A stretch of DNA of 64,000 bases from Toxorhynchites rutilus septentrionalis (GCF_029784135.1 NC_073746.1:230529882-230593881), one strand, 5' to 3'. Shown: positions 22,820-34,874, numbered from the stretch's first letter. Notes: generated from the sequence alone by a model not told the origin. Program-made: numbers and translations.

Positions 22820-23559
22820 CGAGTAAAGGACCTTTGAAGTTTTTAATAGATACAGGTGCTAACAAAAACTACATTAGCCCAAAACATGTAAACCTAGACA
22901 AATGACGCTTCACTCAAACAATAAATATTAAAAATATTCATGGTTCTCATTCCGTGAATAGATTTGCTAAATTTAATTTATTTCCAAACGAAAGAAATTC
23001 AATTAAACAAGTATTCTACGTTTTCGATTACCATGATTATTTCGATGGCCTCATAGGCTACGAAACATTACGCTCATTGAAAGCTGACATTCTAACGACG
23101 AATAACGAACTGAAATTTCCTTCCAGTGTAATAAAGATTTACAGAAAATATCCTGATGCCATAACCACACATATGAGTTCGAACAAAACAAGATTTGTTC
23201 ATCACACTATCGAGGAAAGCAAAGAAGACTTCTATTTAGAAAATGAAGTTCCAGTCTCAGCTGACGGCCTCTCCACTGTACATCAGCAAATAAATCGTAA
23301 CGACGCTGAAGGAAGTACTTCTCCTGAATCAAGCTATAAAATCCTCTCTTCTGACGATGCTACAATGCACTCCGTTAACACTGACGATTCGGCATGTATT
23401 CCTCTCACGGAATCACCGCTGAATAATTTCAGTAACCAAATAATTCTGAAAATAGGAACAGAAGAGAAGGAACTCATCCATCACTCATTCTCGGGACAAG
23501 AGCCCCAGCAGTTATTGTTGCTTATCAAGCAATCTATCAATCCATCATACGATCTATAA
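22820..23559 (+). pseudogene. Protease and truncated pol remnant
   Basis: LIDTGANKNYIS at 22843-22878 is the aspartic protease active site (DTGA), followed by the flap-side block FDYHDYFDGLIGYE. A TGA at 22903-22905 interrupts the frame. After the protease about 120 codons of linker lead straight to the stop near 23557 and the purine tract. The whole reverse transcriptase/RNase H/integrase region is deleted. Confidence 0.8.
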
Positions 23560-23682
23560 AATCTATCTGTTGTTTCTTCCAATGTATCTGTTGAAGAATC
23601 GTTTGAAAACTATCTTCAGATCCACAACCAAGGAGAATGCAGAGCCCAGTGTACCGAGACGATCCACTCTTGAAGAGGGAGC

Positions 23683-24014
23683 AGTTATCAACACCACAGA
23701 TGAAACTCCAGCATGGACCAACGTCAACGTTAATGTTCTAGCGCTTAAGTAAAAACTTGAGGATAAATAACGCCATGTGGTGAATGCGACCGGCGAAAAT
23801 TATGCAGCCACAGAAAAGGACTCGGGTTGAGGTAATAAAACGGCTACACGAAAGAAGGAACGAAACGAAACAGAGATAGGCAGATAGGTTAGATTGTAAG
23901 CTAGCTTTGTACATGAAAGATAAAATAAAATTAGTCTTGTCGTAACCTTAACAGGAGCAACATAGCAGCAACTAGTTTTAGTTTTCATTATACGAAATCC
24001 TTCGCTATTTAACT
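23683..24014 (+). repeat. 3' LTR (332 bp)
   Basis: Starts after the purine tract with AGTTATCAACACCACAG and ends CGCTATTTAACT before the TATA duplication. It is highly similar to the 5' LTR. Confidence 0.92.
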
Positions 24015-24022
24015 TATATATA

Positions 24023-25314
24023 ACAGTCCATGCCAAACCGATATAGTGGTTCTCATATTTTCGTAAAAAGTGGTAACTTTGTTCTTTAGCGCAAAACATT
24101 AGACCCGTATTTTTTATTTTTCTTTATTAGGGTGTCCATTTCCATTTTAAGGTGGTCCGAAAAATCATTTTTTCCACATTTTCTCAAAAATGACTTTTTT
24201 CAAAAATTCATAACTTTTGAATCACTGAACCGATTTAGATGATCGACATATCAAATTGAAACCAATGGGTTTGCTTTTTGCAAAAACAATTGATTGTAGT
24301 GGTTGTTTTTTGTTGTTTTCATAGCTTTGGACTAGAAGGTACCTTTTTTTTTAGTTTTTCCTTGAAAGCTGAAGATTTTTTGCATAACATATCTCAATAT
24401 CAGAGATGCTATTTTTTTCGTTTTTGAAATATGATTGGTCAAAGTTAACCGGTGGTCCAAAAAATTATTTTTCCCATTTTATCCAAAAATTACTATTTGC
24501 AAAAAAATCATAGCATTTGAAATTCTGAACCGTATTAGATGATCGAACTTGCGGGATGATTGTACTCTAGTCGCACAGGTCTAGTCTAGTCACATAGGAA
24601 TTTAGAACAATGACTTAATAACTCAATGACAAATAATAACTCGAATAGGAAAAAAGCGCCTCTGATATCAAAACATGTTATGTAAAAAATCCTCAGCTTT
24701 CCATAAAAAATATATGACTCCCTCTATATTTAACCGATAAAACTAACTCAATCAACAATTACAAAAACAACAATCTGAATTTTTCGCAGAAGTGATATTT
24801 TTTCAAAAAATGCTAACTCATAAGCTTCAATTTGATATGTCAATAAAAAAAAAATATCGGCAGTAGTTCAATAGTTATGAATTTTAGTAGTGGCAAAAAT
24901 GGGGAGAAATTTTTTTTTCGAACCATCGATTAACATTGAAAAATCATAACTCAAAAACGAAAAAAAAGCATCTCTGATATCGAGATAAGTTATGTGAAAA
25001 ATCCTCACCTTCCAAGAAAAAAAATAAAAAAATATAGCGCCCTCTAGACCAAAGCCATGAAAACATTAAAAAACGACTATAATCAATAAATACGAAAATA
25101 AATTTTTTTGATAATCTAAATCGGATGAGTGGTTCAAAAGTTATGAATTTATGAGAAAAGTCATTTTTGAGGAAAAGTGGAAAAGTCGGACCACCCTAAA
25201 ACAGGAATGGTCACCCTAAAGAAAAAATAATAAAAGGATCTGATATTTTGCAATAAAGAACAAAGTTACCACTTTTTACGAGAATCACTATATCGGTTTG
25301 GCATGGAATGGCTG
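24023..25314. mobile_element. 1.3-kb foldback element F, copy 1
   Basis: The ends CCATGCCAAACCGATATAG (left) and its inverse (right, around 25290-25308) continue as long imperfect inverted repeats of several hundred bases, rich in AAAAATGACTTTTT-like motifs. The right end is followed by TA. There is no coding. Copy 2 is at 30434-31102. The LTR retrotransposon sits directly next to its left end. Confidence 0.8.
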
Positions 25315-25788
25315 TACACTCTGTCCAACTTCTATACGACTAGGTGATGATCTTGCTACTTTGTCTTCTGGTAAATACACCATGCTTCAATTTATATTTT
25401 AGTGTGTAGCTATTGGTGACTACCATACATTGCATGACTTTCATATGTGTGTGTGCAAGCGCTGAGCGTAAACGAATGTTTTTTGTATTTTTCAAGTGTC
25501 AAGTTTCTATAAGACCAGTTGCATCTTCCGTTGTTTCAGTGCTTTTGATCAATAAATCTGGGAAATGCCGAAGGGAAAAGTGCTCACGGAGAGAGAAGGA
25601 AGACAAATCGATGCATTTCACCAAAAAAATAGTGGTATCAGAGAAATTGTTCATCGGATTGGGCGATCCCATTAAGTAGTGCTCAATTATTTGGCGAATT
25701 CTCAAATATGCGGTAAGAAGGAGAGAGCTTCACGTAAATCGATGCTCTCTGACCGGAATTAGCGGGAAATAGCTAGAACAGCTTCGAA
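25315..25788. other. No gene recognised
   Basis: Non-coding spacer between two repeat blocks. Confidence 0.5.
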
Positions 25789-26129
25789 TACAGGTCGGAC
25801 TCGATTCTATACAGACTCGATTATATGTGATTCGATTATGTACAATTCTGGACTCGATTATATACAGTTTAAATTTTTTTTTTTCATTTCAAATATGACT
25901 TGTTTCAAGAGAAAATGTAACCGTTGAACGTTAACGTGGAATTTAAGTGGCTATTATATGTACAGTGGGGTAAATATCGTGATTTTTGGAGGTTTTGCTT
26001 GAGTTTTCACCAGTATTTACTTATACAGGTCGGACTCGATTATCCGGAATTTTAGACTCGATTATCCGGAGTATTTTATTTTTGATTTTCGGAAATTTTG
26101 AATAATTTGTATAATAATTCTATATTGAA

Positions 26130-26600
26130 TAGCTAACGTGGATATAAAAAAAAAGGGCTTGACTAGTAGAATGCAGTTATTTATGAAAAATGCAAATCCA
26201 AGATGGCGGCCACTACAAAATGGCGGATTTCATATTTTATCAGAACCCCATCAATATGGGTTTCAAATGAAAGGGCTTGACTAGTAGAACACAGTTATTT
26301 ATGAAAAATTCAAATCCAAAATGGCTGCCACTGCAAGATGGCGCCATATATATTTTTTCACAACCCCATCAGTATGGGTATCAAATGAAAGGGCTTGACT
26401 AGTAGTATACAGTTATCTATGAAAAATGCAAATCTATGATGGCGGCCACTACAAAATGGCGAATTACCTATTTTCTCAGAACCCCATCAATATGGGTATC
26501 AAATAAAAAGGCTTGACTAGTAGAATACAGTTATTTATGAAAAATGCCCAAAAATGTATCAAAAGAAAGTTCTCGACTAGTAGAACATAGCAGATAATGA
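26130..26600 (+). repeat. 118-bp tandem repeat array
   Basis: The motif GGCTTGACTAGTAGAA recurs at about 26157, 26275, 26392 and 26509 (117-118 bp period), with a degenerate copy near 26570. Units contain AAGATGGCGGCCACTAC and AACCCCATCAATATGGGT. Degenerate pieces continue to 26990. Confidence 0.85.
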
Positions 26601-26992
26601 AAAATCCAATTTCAAGATGGCCGCAGTCCCCAAACAACTAATTACTTTTTGAATGGTTTCATTCAGCTTGATCTGTTTCTATGTATGTTTGAATGTTTGT
26701 TGGGTTGTCCCACATTAATAGAAAATTGACCCCGTTTCTGTTGAATGGTTGGTCTGAAATTTGGAACATACATTTAATTCTACTGTCATTATAAAACTGC
26801 GTATTCCATGATCTTGAAAAATTCAATTTGGCCGCCGTAAAAAAATGGCTGAACGGCTTGATTAGGAAAATACACTACACTATGAACAACATAAATTGGA
26901 AAAGGTCGCCGCCACAAAATGGTCGACTATGTAATTTTTAATCCCCTCAATATTGGTATCAAATGAAATGATTTGACTAATAAAATACAGTA

Positions 26993-27440
26993 CAAGTCGG
27001 ACTCGATTATATACAGACTCGATTACATTTGATTCGATTATATACAATTTTGGATTCGATTATATTCAGTTTGGATTTTTTTTTATATTTTTAATATGGC
27101 TTATTTCTTGAAGAAATGTAACCTTTCAACGTTGAGGTGAAGTTTAAGTGGCTATAACATGTACAGTGGGGTAAAAATCGTGATTTTCGAAGATTTTGCT
27201 TGCATTTTCACCAGAAATTATTTATATCAATATTGCTGCCAAATTAAGCACGATAGAAGTTGTGCGTCGAAGAACAAATTGTGGAGCGGTTAAAGAACTT
27301 TATTTTAATTGACAGAAACAATCTAGTTTAATAAAAAAATTTATAATAACACATTAAAAATGATTAACTTTGTGTGTGAGAAAGGTGTTTTCTGACTTTA
27401 TGGGGATGAATCAAAAATCAAATTCCTCTTTTATTTTCAA
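26993..27440 (+). repeat. Family A inner copy, inside element B
   Basis: It follows TA at 26991-26992 and reads CAAGTCGGACTCGATTATAT. It aligns with 25791-26020 and continues without the break seen in the outer copy (ATCAATATTGCTGCCAAATT, then the GAGAAAGGTGTTTTCTGACT tail). It shows what the outer copy looked like before element B landed. Confidence 0.75.
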
Positions 27441-27896
27441 AAAACGAAAAATACATGCAAAAAAAAAACAAATGAAGAAAAAAAATTGTTTTGACTCGAT
27501 TATCCGGAGCGAAAAAAATCAATACTCCGGATAATCGAGTCCGATCTGTATCTATATTGCAACGAAACTAAGAAAGATCGAAGTTGGATGTCAAAGAACA
27601 AATTGTAGAGTAGTTTGAGAACTTTAATTTGATTGATAGAAACAATAAGGTTCGATATTTTTGGGATAAAATTCATAATCTCACATTAAAAATTAATTAA
27701 CTTCAAAATTTTCACTTAAAAAAAAGTTATTTGAACCCACTAATTTAGGTGCTCCACTACTATATCCTATACTGAATTTTCTCATCTTTCAAATTAAGGC
27801 AACGTACGCAGCGTACTTTTTGGTGTAGCTAGTTTGAGGCAACGGAGTCCGAAACAAAAAAAAAGTTCTATAGCTCTGTCATTGTTGAAATTTGAA

Positions 27897-28853
27897 CATA
27901 GGGTAAATGATCTTGGTTTGTCCAGTCGAAAATATGATCATGGTTTGCCCACTTTTTTGAATGCTCTAATTCAGCGCTCCTGTGTCAAATAAGGCCTTCG
28001 AATGTTTCGAAACATATAAATGAAATTGCCTTTTACATGATTTATAGTAGTTTGATAGTATATTTTTACAAAATCACATGTTTTAAAAGATTATAAAATA
28101 CACCTTCTATTTGTGTCAATGCGCCCCTCATTCGAGCTAACTTTTAATCGATCACCAGATGATTATTTGGCACGTATTCAGACCTTTTCTGGATTACAAC
28201 ACTTATAAATATTGTAAATATCATGCTTGCTCACCATTTGTATCGGATTTACATAGCTAAACCAGTAAATTAACGCATTTTGATGAACTCAATTCTGATC
28301 ATGAGTTGTCCAATTCAATAATGTTGTTTTGTCCACATGATTTCTATGGCAACCGCTTGGTGCGCTGCAGTTTGTTTATGTTTGTTTATGGTGTGCTTCG
28401 CGCATAGCAGAAGTATGGTTTTTCTGTGTTGATTGTGTTGAGCCCAAAGAAAAGGCAATATTCTGAAAAAAGCCTAAATTATGAATGAATCAATATGATG
28501 ACAGTAAACTCAAGCAATGATAAATGCAACATCTAATTGTGAATTCGAATGTTTTCATTCAAAAATGGAGATTTCTAAAACCGGACAAACCATGATCATT
28601 TTTTTGGGCAAACCATGATCAGAGGTGGCCAAACCATGATCATAATTCTTCTTTAAGGCAAATCGTTAAAAGACATAAAAAATTGAATAATTTCAACACC
28701 TTATGGTAGTATTAGCAACTAGATACTTGGGGCTTTTCAACAAACCCAAACTCGTATCGATTATGTGTGATTTTCATGAAGAAAAATCGATTTGCATTCA
28801 CTAGTTGCGTAAAAACACCCCAAATTGGACAAACCAAGATCATTTACCCTATG
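27897..28853. mobile_element. 0.96-kb MITE with perfect 28-bp TIRs
   Basis: Bases 27897-27924 and 28826-28853 are perfect inverted copies (CATAGGGTAAATGATCTTGG...). Sub-terminal repeats of AAACCATGATCA occur singly near the left end and three times near 28590-28640. A TA within the ends may be the target duplication. It has no coding sequence. Confidence 0.85.
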
Positions 28854-28992
28854 CGTAAAAGGTTTTTTTTTCATCAAAAAAACAAAAATATAAATTCTGA
28901 GAGTTTCTGGAAAAAATATTTTTTTCATGTGAGAAAGGTGTTTTCTGACTTTGAGGGAATGAATCAAAAATTAAATTCTTCTTTTATTTTCA

Positions 28993-29890
28993 ACTAGCTG
29001 ACCCGGCAAACTTCGTCCCGCCCAAAATTTGTTTTTTGACATCCGGCGATCCTTTTTTTGGTATAGATAGAAGAAGATATAGGAGTGCGTTTCATCACAT
29101 TAAAATCCATTTCCAGTTTCGAACAAACATCAATTTCGCTAGCGCAAACATCAAATGGACTAACAGCACTTGTCAATATGTAATTGTAGAACATATGGAA
29201 ATTTAATTTTCCGAATTTTTCCTATTTCCTTCAGAGTTTACCGAAAAATTTCAAATGTCATGTTTGGAGGAGTGTCATACCATCATAGAAACATTTCTCA
29301 TACCCAAAAACCCTCACATCCCAAATTGTGCTTGATTAGTTCCCTAGTTATGCGAAAGTTTGTGTTTCGTTTGTATAGCAGCCCCCCTTAGAGAGGGGGG
29401 TTGAGTGTATTCACCATAGAAACGTTTCGTGCTCCATATGCCTAATTTGGTTTCATTTGTTTGAATAATTCTCGAGTAATGCAGAAATTTGTGCTTCATT
29501 TGTATCGCAGCCCCCTCCCCCTTAGAGAGAGGAGAAGGGTCTCAAACTATCACGAAAACCTTCCTCGGCCCCAAAAACCCCTAAAACCTTAGAGAGGGGG
29601 TAGGGGTATCTTACCACCATAGAAATATTCATTGCACCCTAATACCTCAAAATGCTCAATTTGGATTCACTTGCTTGAATAATTCTCGAGTAATACAGAA
29701 ATTTGTGTTTCATTTGTATGGCAGCACCCCCTTAGAGAGGGGGGGGGGGGGTGGAGAGTCTTACCACCATAGAAATATTTATTGCACCCTAATACCACAA
29801 TATGCTCAATTTGGGATCATTTGCTTGAATAATTCTCGACTAGTGCAGAAATTTGTGCTTCATTTGTATGGCAGAGACATGAGAAAATAT
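28993..29890 (+). repeat. Family D element: head plus minisatellite
   Basis: The head ACTAGCTGACCCGGCAAAC at 28993 is followed by GGTATAGATAGAAGAAGATA and CATCAAATGGACTAACA. The tail is made of degenerate ~110-120-bp units, each with TGCAGAAATTTGTGTTTCAT, a C- or G-rich run near CTTAGAGAGGGGG and ATAGAAATATTTATTGCACC. The same head and tail occur at 62212-63147, and tail units in inverse orientation occur at 42476-44640. Confidence 0.8.
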
Positions 29891-30431
29891 CGAGAAATCC
29901 GTTCAGCATAATTTGGTAAATAGTATTCCAACACGAATTTTCCAGGTTATTGGCCGATATGGCTAGGTTTCCATTTATTGACATTCAAATCAGCCGATCG
30001 TTTTGAATGTTTCATTGATAATATTTATGAATTTTGAAATAGTCTTATAGAAACTGAACAGCTGAAATTTTCATATTTAAGCACAATAAATAAACAAACA
30101 ACACTTTTGAACGAAATTGACGAAATTTAAAAAACAGATCGGTGACTGTCATTTCTTTGATTTTTATTCGCCTGAAATGCCATGGTGCAATCAAAAACTG
30201 AGATTTCCGTTTAGATAATGCTTGACATTTTTCAATACTTAATAGTTTGTGTTAGAAAATATATAACATTGTTTATTGTAATAGATGCGTAGAAATATCC
30301 CTAATCGATTGATATAATCTCCGTAATCTATCAAGAAATGGGTGAATGGTTAGGGTTTTTTTTATTTCATTCTTAGGTTAAAAAAGCTTTAAGGTGCGAT
30401 TTAAATAGAACCTACTATCGAGTTAACTATT
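29891..30431. other. No gene recognised
   Basis: Non-coding AT-rich spacer. Confidence 0.5.
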
Positions 30432-30433
30432 TA

Positions 30434-31102
30434 CAGCCATTCCATGCCAAACCGATATAGCGGTTCTCCGATTATCGTGAAAATTGGTAGTTTTGTTTAT
30501 CGCAAAACATTAGACCCTTATTTTTTTATTTTTTCAGTATTCCATTTCCATTTCAGGGTCGTCCTAAAAATCAACTTTTCCAAAAATGACTTTTTTTAAA
30601 AAATCATAACTTTTAAACTTCTAGACCGATTAAGATAATCTACATATCAAATTAAATCTAATCACTTGATCTTTTTTGACAAAATACTGTATGCAGAAAA
30701 TTCGAATACTGCTCCCGTTATTACTGATTGTTTTCGTTTTTAAATGTTTTCATAGTCTTGAAACCAAAGGCGCTTATTTTTTTAGATATGTATTTTTTGG
30801 GAAGCTGAGGATTTTTCACATAACATATGTCGAAACCAGAGAGTTATGTTTTTGAGTTATGATTTTGCAAATTTAACCGATGGTTCGAAAAATCAATTTT
30901 TCCTTCTTTTTTCCAAAACAAAAATTCATATTTTTGGAAAAAAAAGTAAAAAAAAAAGGTTTTTCGGACAACCTTAAAATGGAAATGGTTACCCTAATGA
31001 AAAAATAAACAAATACGGGTTTAATGTTTTGCGATAAAGAACAAAACTATCACTTTTCACTAAAATCTGAGAACCACTATATCGGTTTGGAATGGAATGG
31101 CT
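30434..31102. mobile_element. Foldback element F, copy 2
   Basis: CAGCCATTCCATGCCAAACC begins after TA at 30432-30433. The inverse form ends near 31102 (GGAATGGAATGGCTC). The arms match those of 24023-25314, but the centre is shorter. Confidence 0.8.
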
Positions 31103-34100
31103 CTTTACGCTTTGCGATAGTTCATTCAATTTTTATATGGGTGTCGTACTATTCGGAATGAATTTTCCTTGATAGAGTATGCACCACTACATATATCATG
31201 TAAGATTATGAAAGTTTAATAAGATCTGTTTATTTCTCGTGAACTTTGGATTTATATTTACTGAACAATGTGTTTCAATGTTTTTTATATAAAAAAAATA
31301 TTTTATAATTCACCTTCACACGAGAATCATCTAGAAGCCGTTCAACCAATTTTCGTACAAATTGTCGTACTCTTCCCATATTCATATTGTGATTTATAAT
31401 AAAATTTGGTTTGCAAACATAAACGGTGTCGCCTTGCTTCATTCTTTTTACTATAGTTGTTGTGCCGATGTATCGCAGCTTAGCATCATCTTTCCACGCT
31501 TTACACGATTATTAAATCTTTTGTTTATAATTAGTACCGTTATCTATCATTCATAGAAGCTCCATATTAACTCAGGAAAATGTTAAAATTAGTTAAGAAA
31601 AATTGTAAACATATAAAATACGTTCTTGATGAACGGGAGGGAGTTTTTAAAAAAGGGAAAGAAAAGGTTTACAAAAGATTACGACTCACCAGTTTAAGCT
31701 TCTGACCAAAAGTGATTTATTTCAATTTATATTTCCCTATCGTTGCCCTACTAGCTACCAGTTCTCAGCTATTTGCTGCGTCCGCGGGTTCTCGAGTTAC
31801 TTTTGCCGCCGTCCGTTGTGATGACACCGGTCGTTTATGTCGTTCGCCGAGACTAGGCTTCCGATTTCGATGACATCGTCAGCGCCCGTTCTAGCGCGTG
31901 TAAAGATGAAGCCACCGCTTGTTGTTGTTGTTGCAGCTCGTTCAGTTCTAGGTTGATTCTATCAGCTGTGACCTTGACTTATATATTTTTGAATAATGTA
32001 TAATATTATTATGGTTCTTTGCTGTGATGGCTGAGAGCAGACAAACCACCGCAAATGGTTGAAAATGTTGTTTTTGACCTATAAAAACGTACTCGGGTTT
32101 TGTAGGCTGTACCAACTATCATTTATAGATTTATCTATTTTTTCTGTCTACACTCGAACATACAATTATTGTATAATCCAATTATGTTTGGTGAGAATGG
32201 GATAAACCGTTTCTTGTTTCGAAATAAAGAACTGTAAGATGGGTAGTTTTTCAGTATCTTACAAATAATATCTTTGTTTTTACGTTTTCCTGATCACTTT
32301 GTATTGATTGTGATCTCGAACTGTATACCATACACAGGATTTCATCAACAGAAAGATTTTTCCTTTCCTAATTTCCTCATCATTTAAATAAGTTCATGAA
32401 TCGCTGATGTGAAGTACAAACACAATGTCGAGAAAATTTTATGATTCCTTTCCAGCAAATATAAACACGATTTCCATTTAATTTTTATCGAAACTTTTGG
32501 ATACGCATTAAGCATGCATTTGAACTGTGATTGTTTAGAAAGACAATCACAGTTGAAGTCGGATCCCATATTCAAATCTTCGGAAAATAAAATTTCAAAA
32601 GCCGTTCAAATTTGTTTTCATAGAATTAATCGCAATTTGGTATCGTTGAACGTGGCGTTACCATATCATTTGTAAGGAGAAAAAGGTGTTTTCATTCATA
32701 ACAATTAGACTTTTGTTTTGTAGCGAAATGTTTCATTTAAAGTGCCTTCATTCAATCCGCTTGAAGGGGTCGAATGAAAAAAAATCCTGGACATTTTTGT
32801 CTGTGCTTTTTGTTTATTTCAGCGATTTTTTCTTCGAACATCATCACATTGATATAGATTTTTGAAGCAGCGAAGCAACGAAAAATAATTTGCATTTCTT
32901 TCATAATATAAATATATTATCATCGTGATTGAATTAAGTGATTGGTTAAGATACATAGGATGTATAATCGATCAGATATTAACATTAAGCTTTCATCGGA
33001 CATTCATCGAAAGCATCGAAATTTTAATTCATAATTTAATTTTCTCAGAGTTTCACCAGACAAAGAATTTGTACATCGACTATGGGATGGATCCATATGA
33101 TTATAGGCCAACGTGTTTGTTCTTCTCAAAAGGGTGAAGCCATATTCACATTATATACTACTGAAAGTTGATTTTGCATATTAGTTGACGTTTTTAATTA
33201 TCTTTCATCCAGCTTTTTATCAACCTGGATACACCGTTGCTTTGGGTGCAGCGCATATGAAACCGAAAGATGAAACGTAATTCGGATAAAGCCGATCCCA
33301 GAAATCCCTTCGGTCCACCATTTTTCGGAGTATCATTAAAAACGCATGAATGGAAATCCGCCCTTAGATATAATTTTCATAATGGCCGCAGTCTCTGATT
33401 ATCCCAGTGACTATGAACACAAAGGAAGAGTATATGTGTTCGCTGGTGTTCTCTTTCCACCGCCGCCCACAAATAAACGTGACGAAAATTGGTTTTGAGG
33501 CCTATGTTCGGCGAAATGAGATAATGTACCGTATATTACCGTACAGTACGGCACGGCATTTTATTTGGGTTTTTGATGATGATGAATTTGCTGCGGTTTG
33601 GAAGTGACGCCCGACTATGTTACGGCCACAAATCAAACTCTGTTTTTGAGTGGTTGCTGACATTCATGGAGGCTATAGATTAAAAAGCACATAGCACATA
33701 ACATAATCCATAAAAAAAAAGTCGTATTGAATGTCAATTGCTGCCAAATTGAAATTAAAAACTGACTCCCGAATTCACTTCATTCAGTACTGAAATATTT
33801 TCCTGTGGCCATGAAAAAGACCTATTATAAAATTAGAAACAACTCTTACTATCGTAAATACTAATTTTTTACATCAAATTTCATTGTACTTCATTATATT
33901 GTATCATTAAATGGAACAGCAGTAAAATATATCGGCGTTTGTTTTCGTTGGAATCGTAGAGTTCTGAGAAACCAATTACTTGATAAATTTATTGCACTAT
34001 CGATTACGTTGCCTGCGGATTATACTGCGAAATCGACATTGTTGAAATGATATAGAGATTGCTATATATCATTTTATGTTTAATCTCGATGGAATGAGCA

Positions 34101-34194
34101 GTACTGAGTAGCATTATCGCATGATTAACTTAACAGAGTTTATAAAAAATGAACATCATATTTGATTTTTTTTCTCTTCACTCAAACTGTACAG
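31103..34194. other. Intron upstream of receptor exon; no clear feature
   Basis: It ends in a good splice acceptor (pyrimidine-rich tract then ACAG at 34191-34194). A minus-strand stretch at about 31320-31510 stays open for 60-odd codons (AKLRYIGTTTIVKRMKQGDT), but I cannot identify it. No TM1-TM2 exon was found. Confidence 0.5.
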
Positions 34195-34427
34195 GTTATT
34201 TCCCATTGCAGTCGGAATACTGCTTGGTGTGGATATGTTTAGACGTACTTTTCTGCACCGCCAGCATCATGCATCTGTGCACTATTTCAGTGGATCGATA
34301 TCTTTCCCTACGTTATCCGATGCGCTTCGGGCGGAACAAAACCCGGAAGCGGGTGGTGCTGAAGATAAGCTTTGTATGGCTGTTATCAATCGCGATGAGC
34401 CTACCGTTGAGCCTTATGTATTCGAAG
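34195..34427 (+). CDS. 5-HT2A: 5-HT2 serotonin receptor, exon with TM3-TM4
   Basis: This exon encodes the middle of a class A aminergic G-protein-coupled receptor at the plasma membrane. TM3 reads WICLDVLFCTAS, where the Asp is the residue (3.32) that binds the amine of serotonin. It is followed by the DRY motif in TISVDRYLSLRYP, intracellular loop 2 (MRFGRNKTRKRV) and TM4 with the conserved Trp (FVWLLSIAMSLPLSLMY). The exon starts after ACAG at 34194, with two bases completing a Gly codon, and ends AAG before GTAATG (phase 0). The close match to insect 5-HT2 receptors is from memory. The 5-HT2A symbol is preferred over 5-HT2B but unproven. Upstream exons with the N-terminus, TM1 and TM2 are not in the window. 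Confidence 0.9.
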
Positions 34428-34524
34428 GTAATGTAATTGATTTTCCACTCATTCTGAGTATTTTCCATTCTCATCATCACGGAAGACAGCACTTGTGAAC
34501 AATTGATTTTTTTTAATTCCAAAG

Positions 34525-34874
34525 AATCACGCTTCAGTCTTAGTGAATGGCACTTGTCAAATCCCAGATCCTGTCTACAAGCTGGTCGGCTCGATAGTGT
34601 GCTTCTACATTCCACTCTGCGTAATGCTTATTACCTACACACTAACGGTTCGACTATTGGCCCAACAAAGTCAAAATCTCGGCGGTGCAGCCGGTTCCGG
34701 CGGTTGGTCCAGTGGCTGGCTCGGTCAAGCACCTGCTCTGGATCGTCGGAATACTTGGAAAAGAATCATCAAGCTGAGCATACCCTCGACGCCCAACCAT
34801 GCGCATTCTGCTGCCTCGACTGATACGGAACTCTCGACGTTAGACAATCACGACCTCTGGTTACTGGAGACAAG
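34525..34874 (+). CDS. 5-HT2A: 5-HT2 serotonin receptor, exon with ECL2-TM5
   Basis: A 97-bp intron (GTAATG...AAAG) separates it from the previous exon. It encodes extracellular loop 2 with a potential N-glycosylation site and the conserved cysteine that bridges to TM3 (VNGTCQIPD), then TM5 (KLVGSIVCFYIPLCVMLITY) with the TM5 proline. The first 70 or so residues of the third intracellular loop follow, Gly/Ser-rich (GAAGSGGWSSGWLGQAPAL) and ending TLDNHDLWLLET. The exon ends AG before GTAACA (phase 2). No lesions are seen, consistent with a working gene. Confidence 0.92.

Larger units (their letters stand above)
20790..24014 (+). mobile_element. Internally deleted Gypsy-type LTR retrotransposon
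   Basis: Two LTRs (20790-21118 and 23683-24014) enclose 2.56 kb of internal sequence, with TATA target duplications at 20786-20789 and 24015-24018. There is a primer-binding site just after the left LTR and a purine run (GAAGAGGGAG) just before the right LTR. Inside are a broken gag and a protease remnant. Reverse transcriptase, RNase H and integrase are missing, and no env-like frame is seen. The AGTTA...TAACT LTR ends and 4-bp target duplication fit the Ty3/Gypsy group. It is non-autonomous. Confidence 0.92.
26026..27547 (+). mobile_element. Pogo-like element B with TA duplication
   Basis: TA at 26024-26025 and 27548-27549 bracket the ends CAGGTCGGACTCGATTATCC and the inverse form ending GAGTCCGATCTG. 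A second GACTCGATTATCCGGA motif lies just inside each end. It has no transposase. It holds a 118-bp tandem array and a second copy of family A. Confidence 0.8.
25791..28992 (+). mobile_element. Family A element interrupted by two later insertions
   Basis: CAGGTCGGACTCGATT begins at 25791 after TA. Its body breaks at 26024 (element B inserted at TA), resumes at 27550 with the block matching window bases 1-260 (inverse), breaks again at 27897 and resumes at 28854. It runs to 28992, where family D starts. The tail GAGAAAGGTGTTTTCTGACT near 28930 matches the tail of the inner copy near 27381. Confidence 0.7.

Noticed and set aside
33407..33607. Possible missing upstream receptor exon
   Set aside because: The translation has no TM1-TM2 signature and no flanking splice sites in the right phase.
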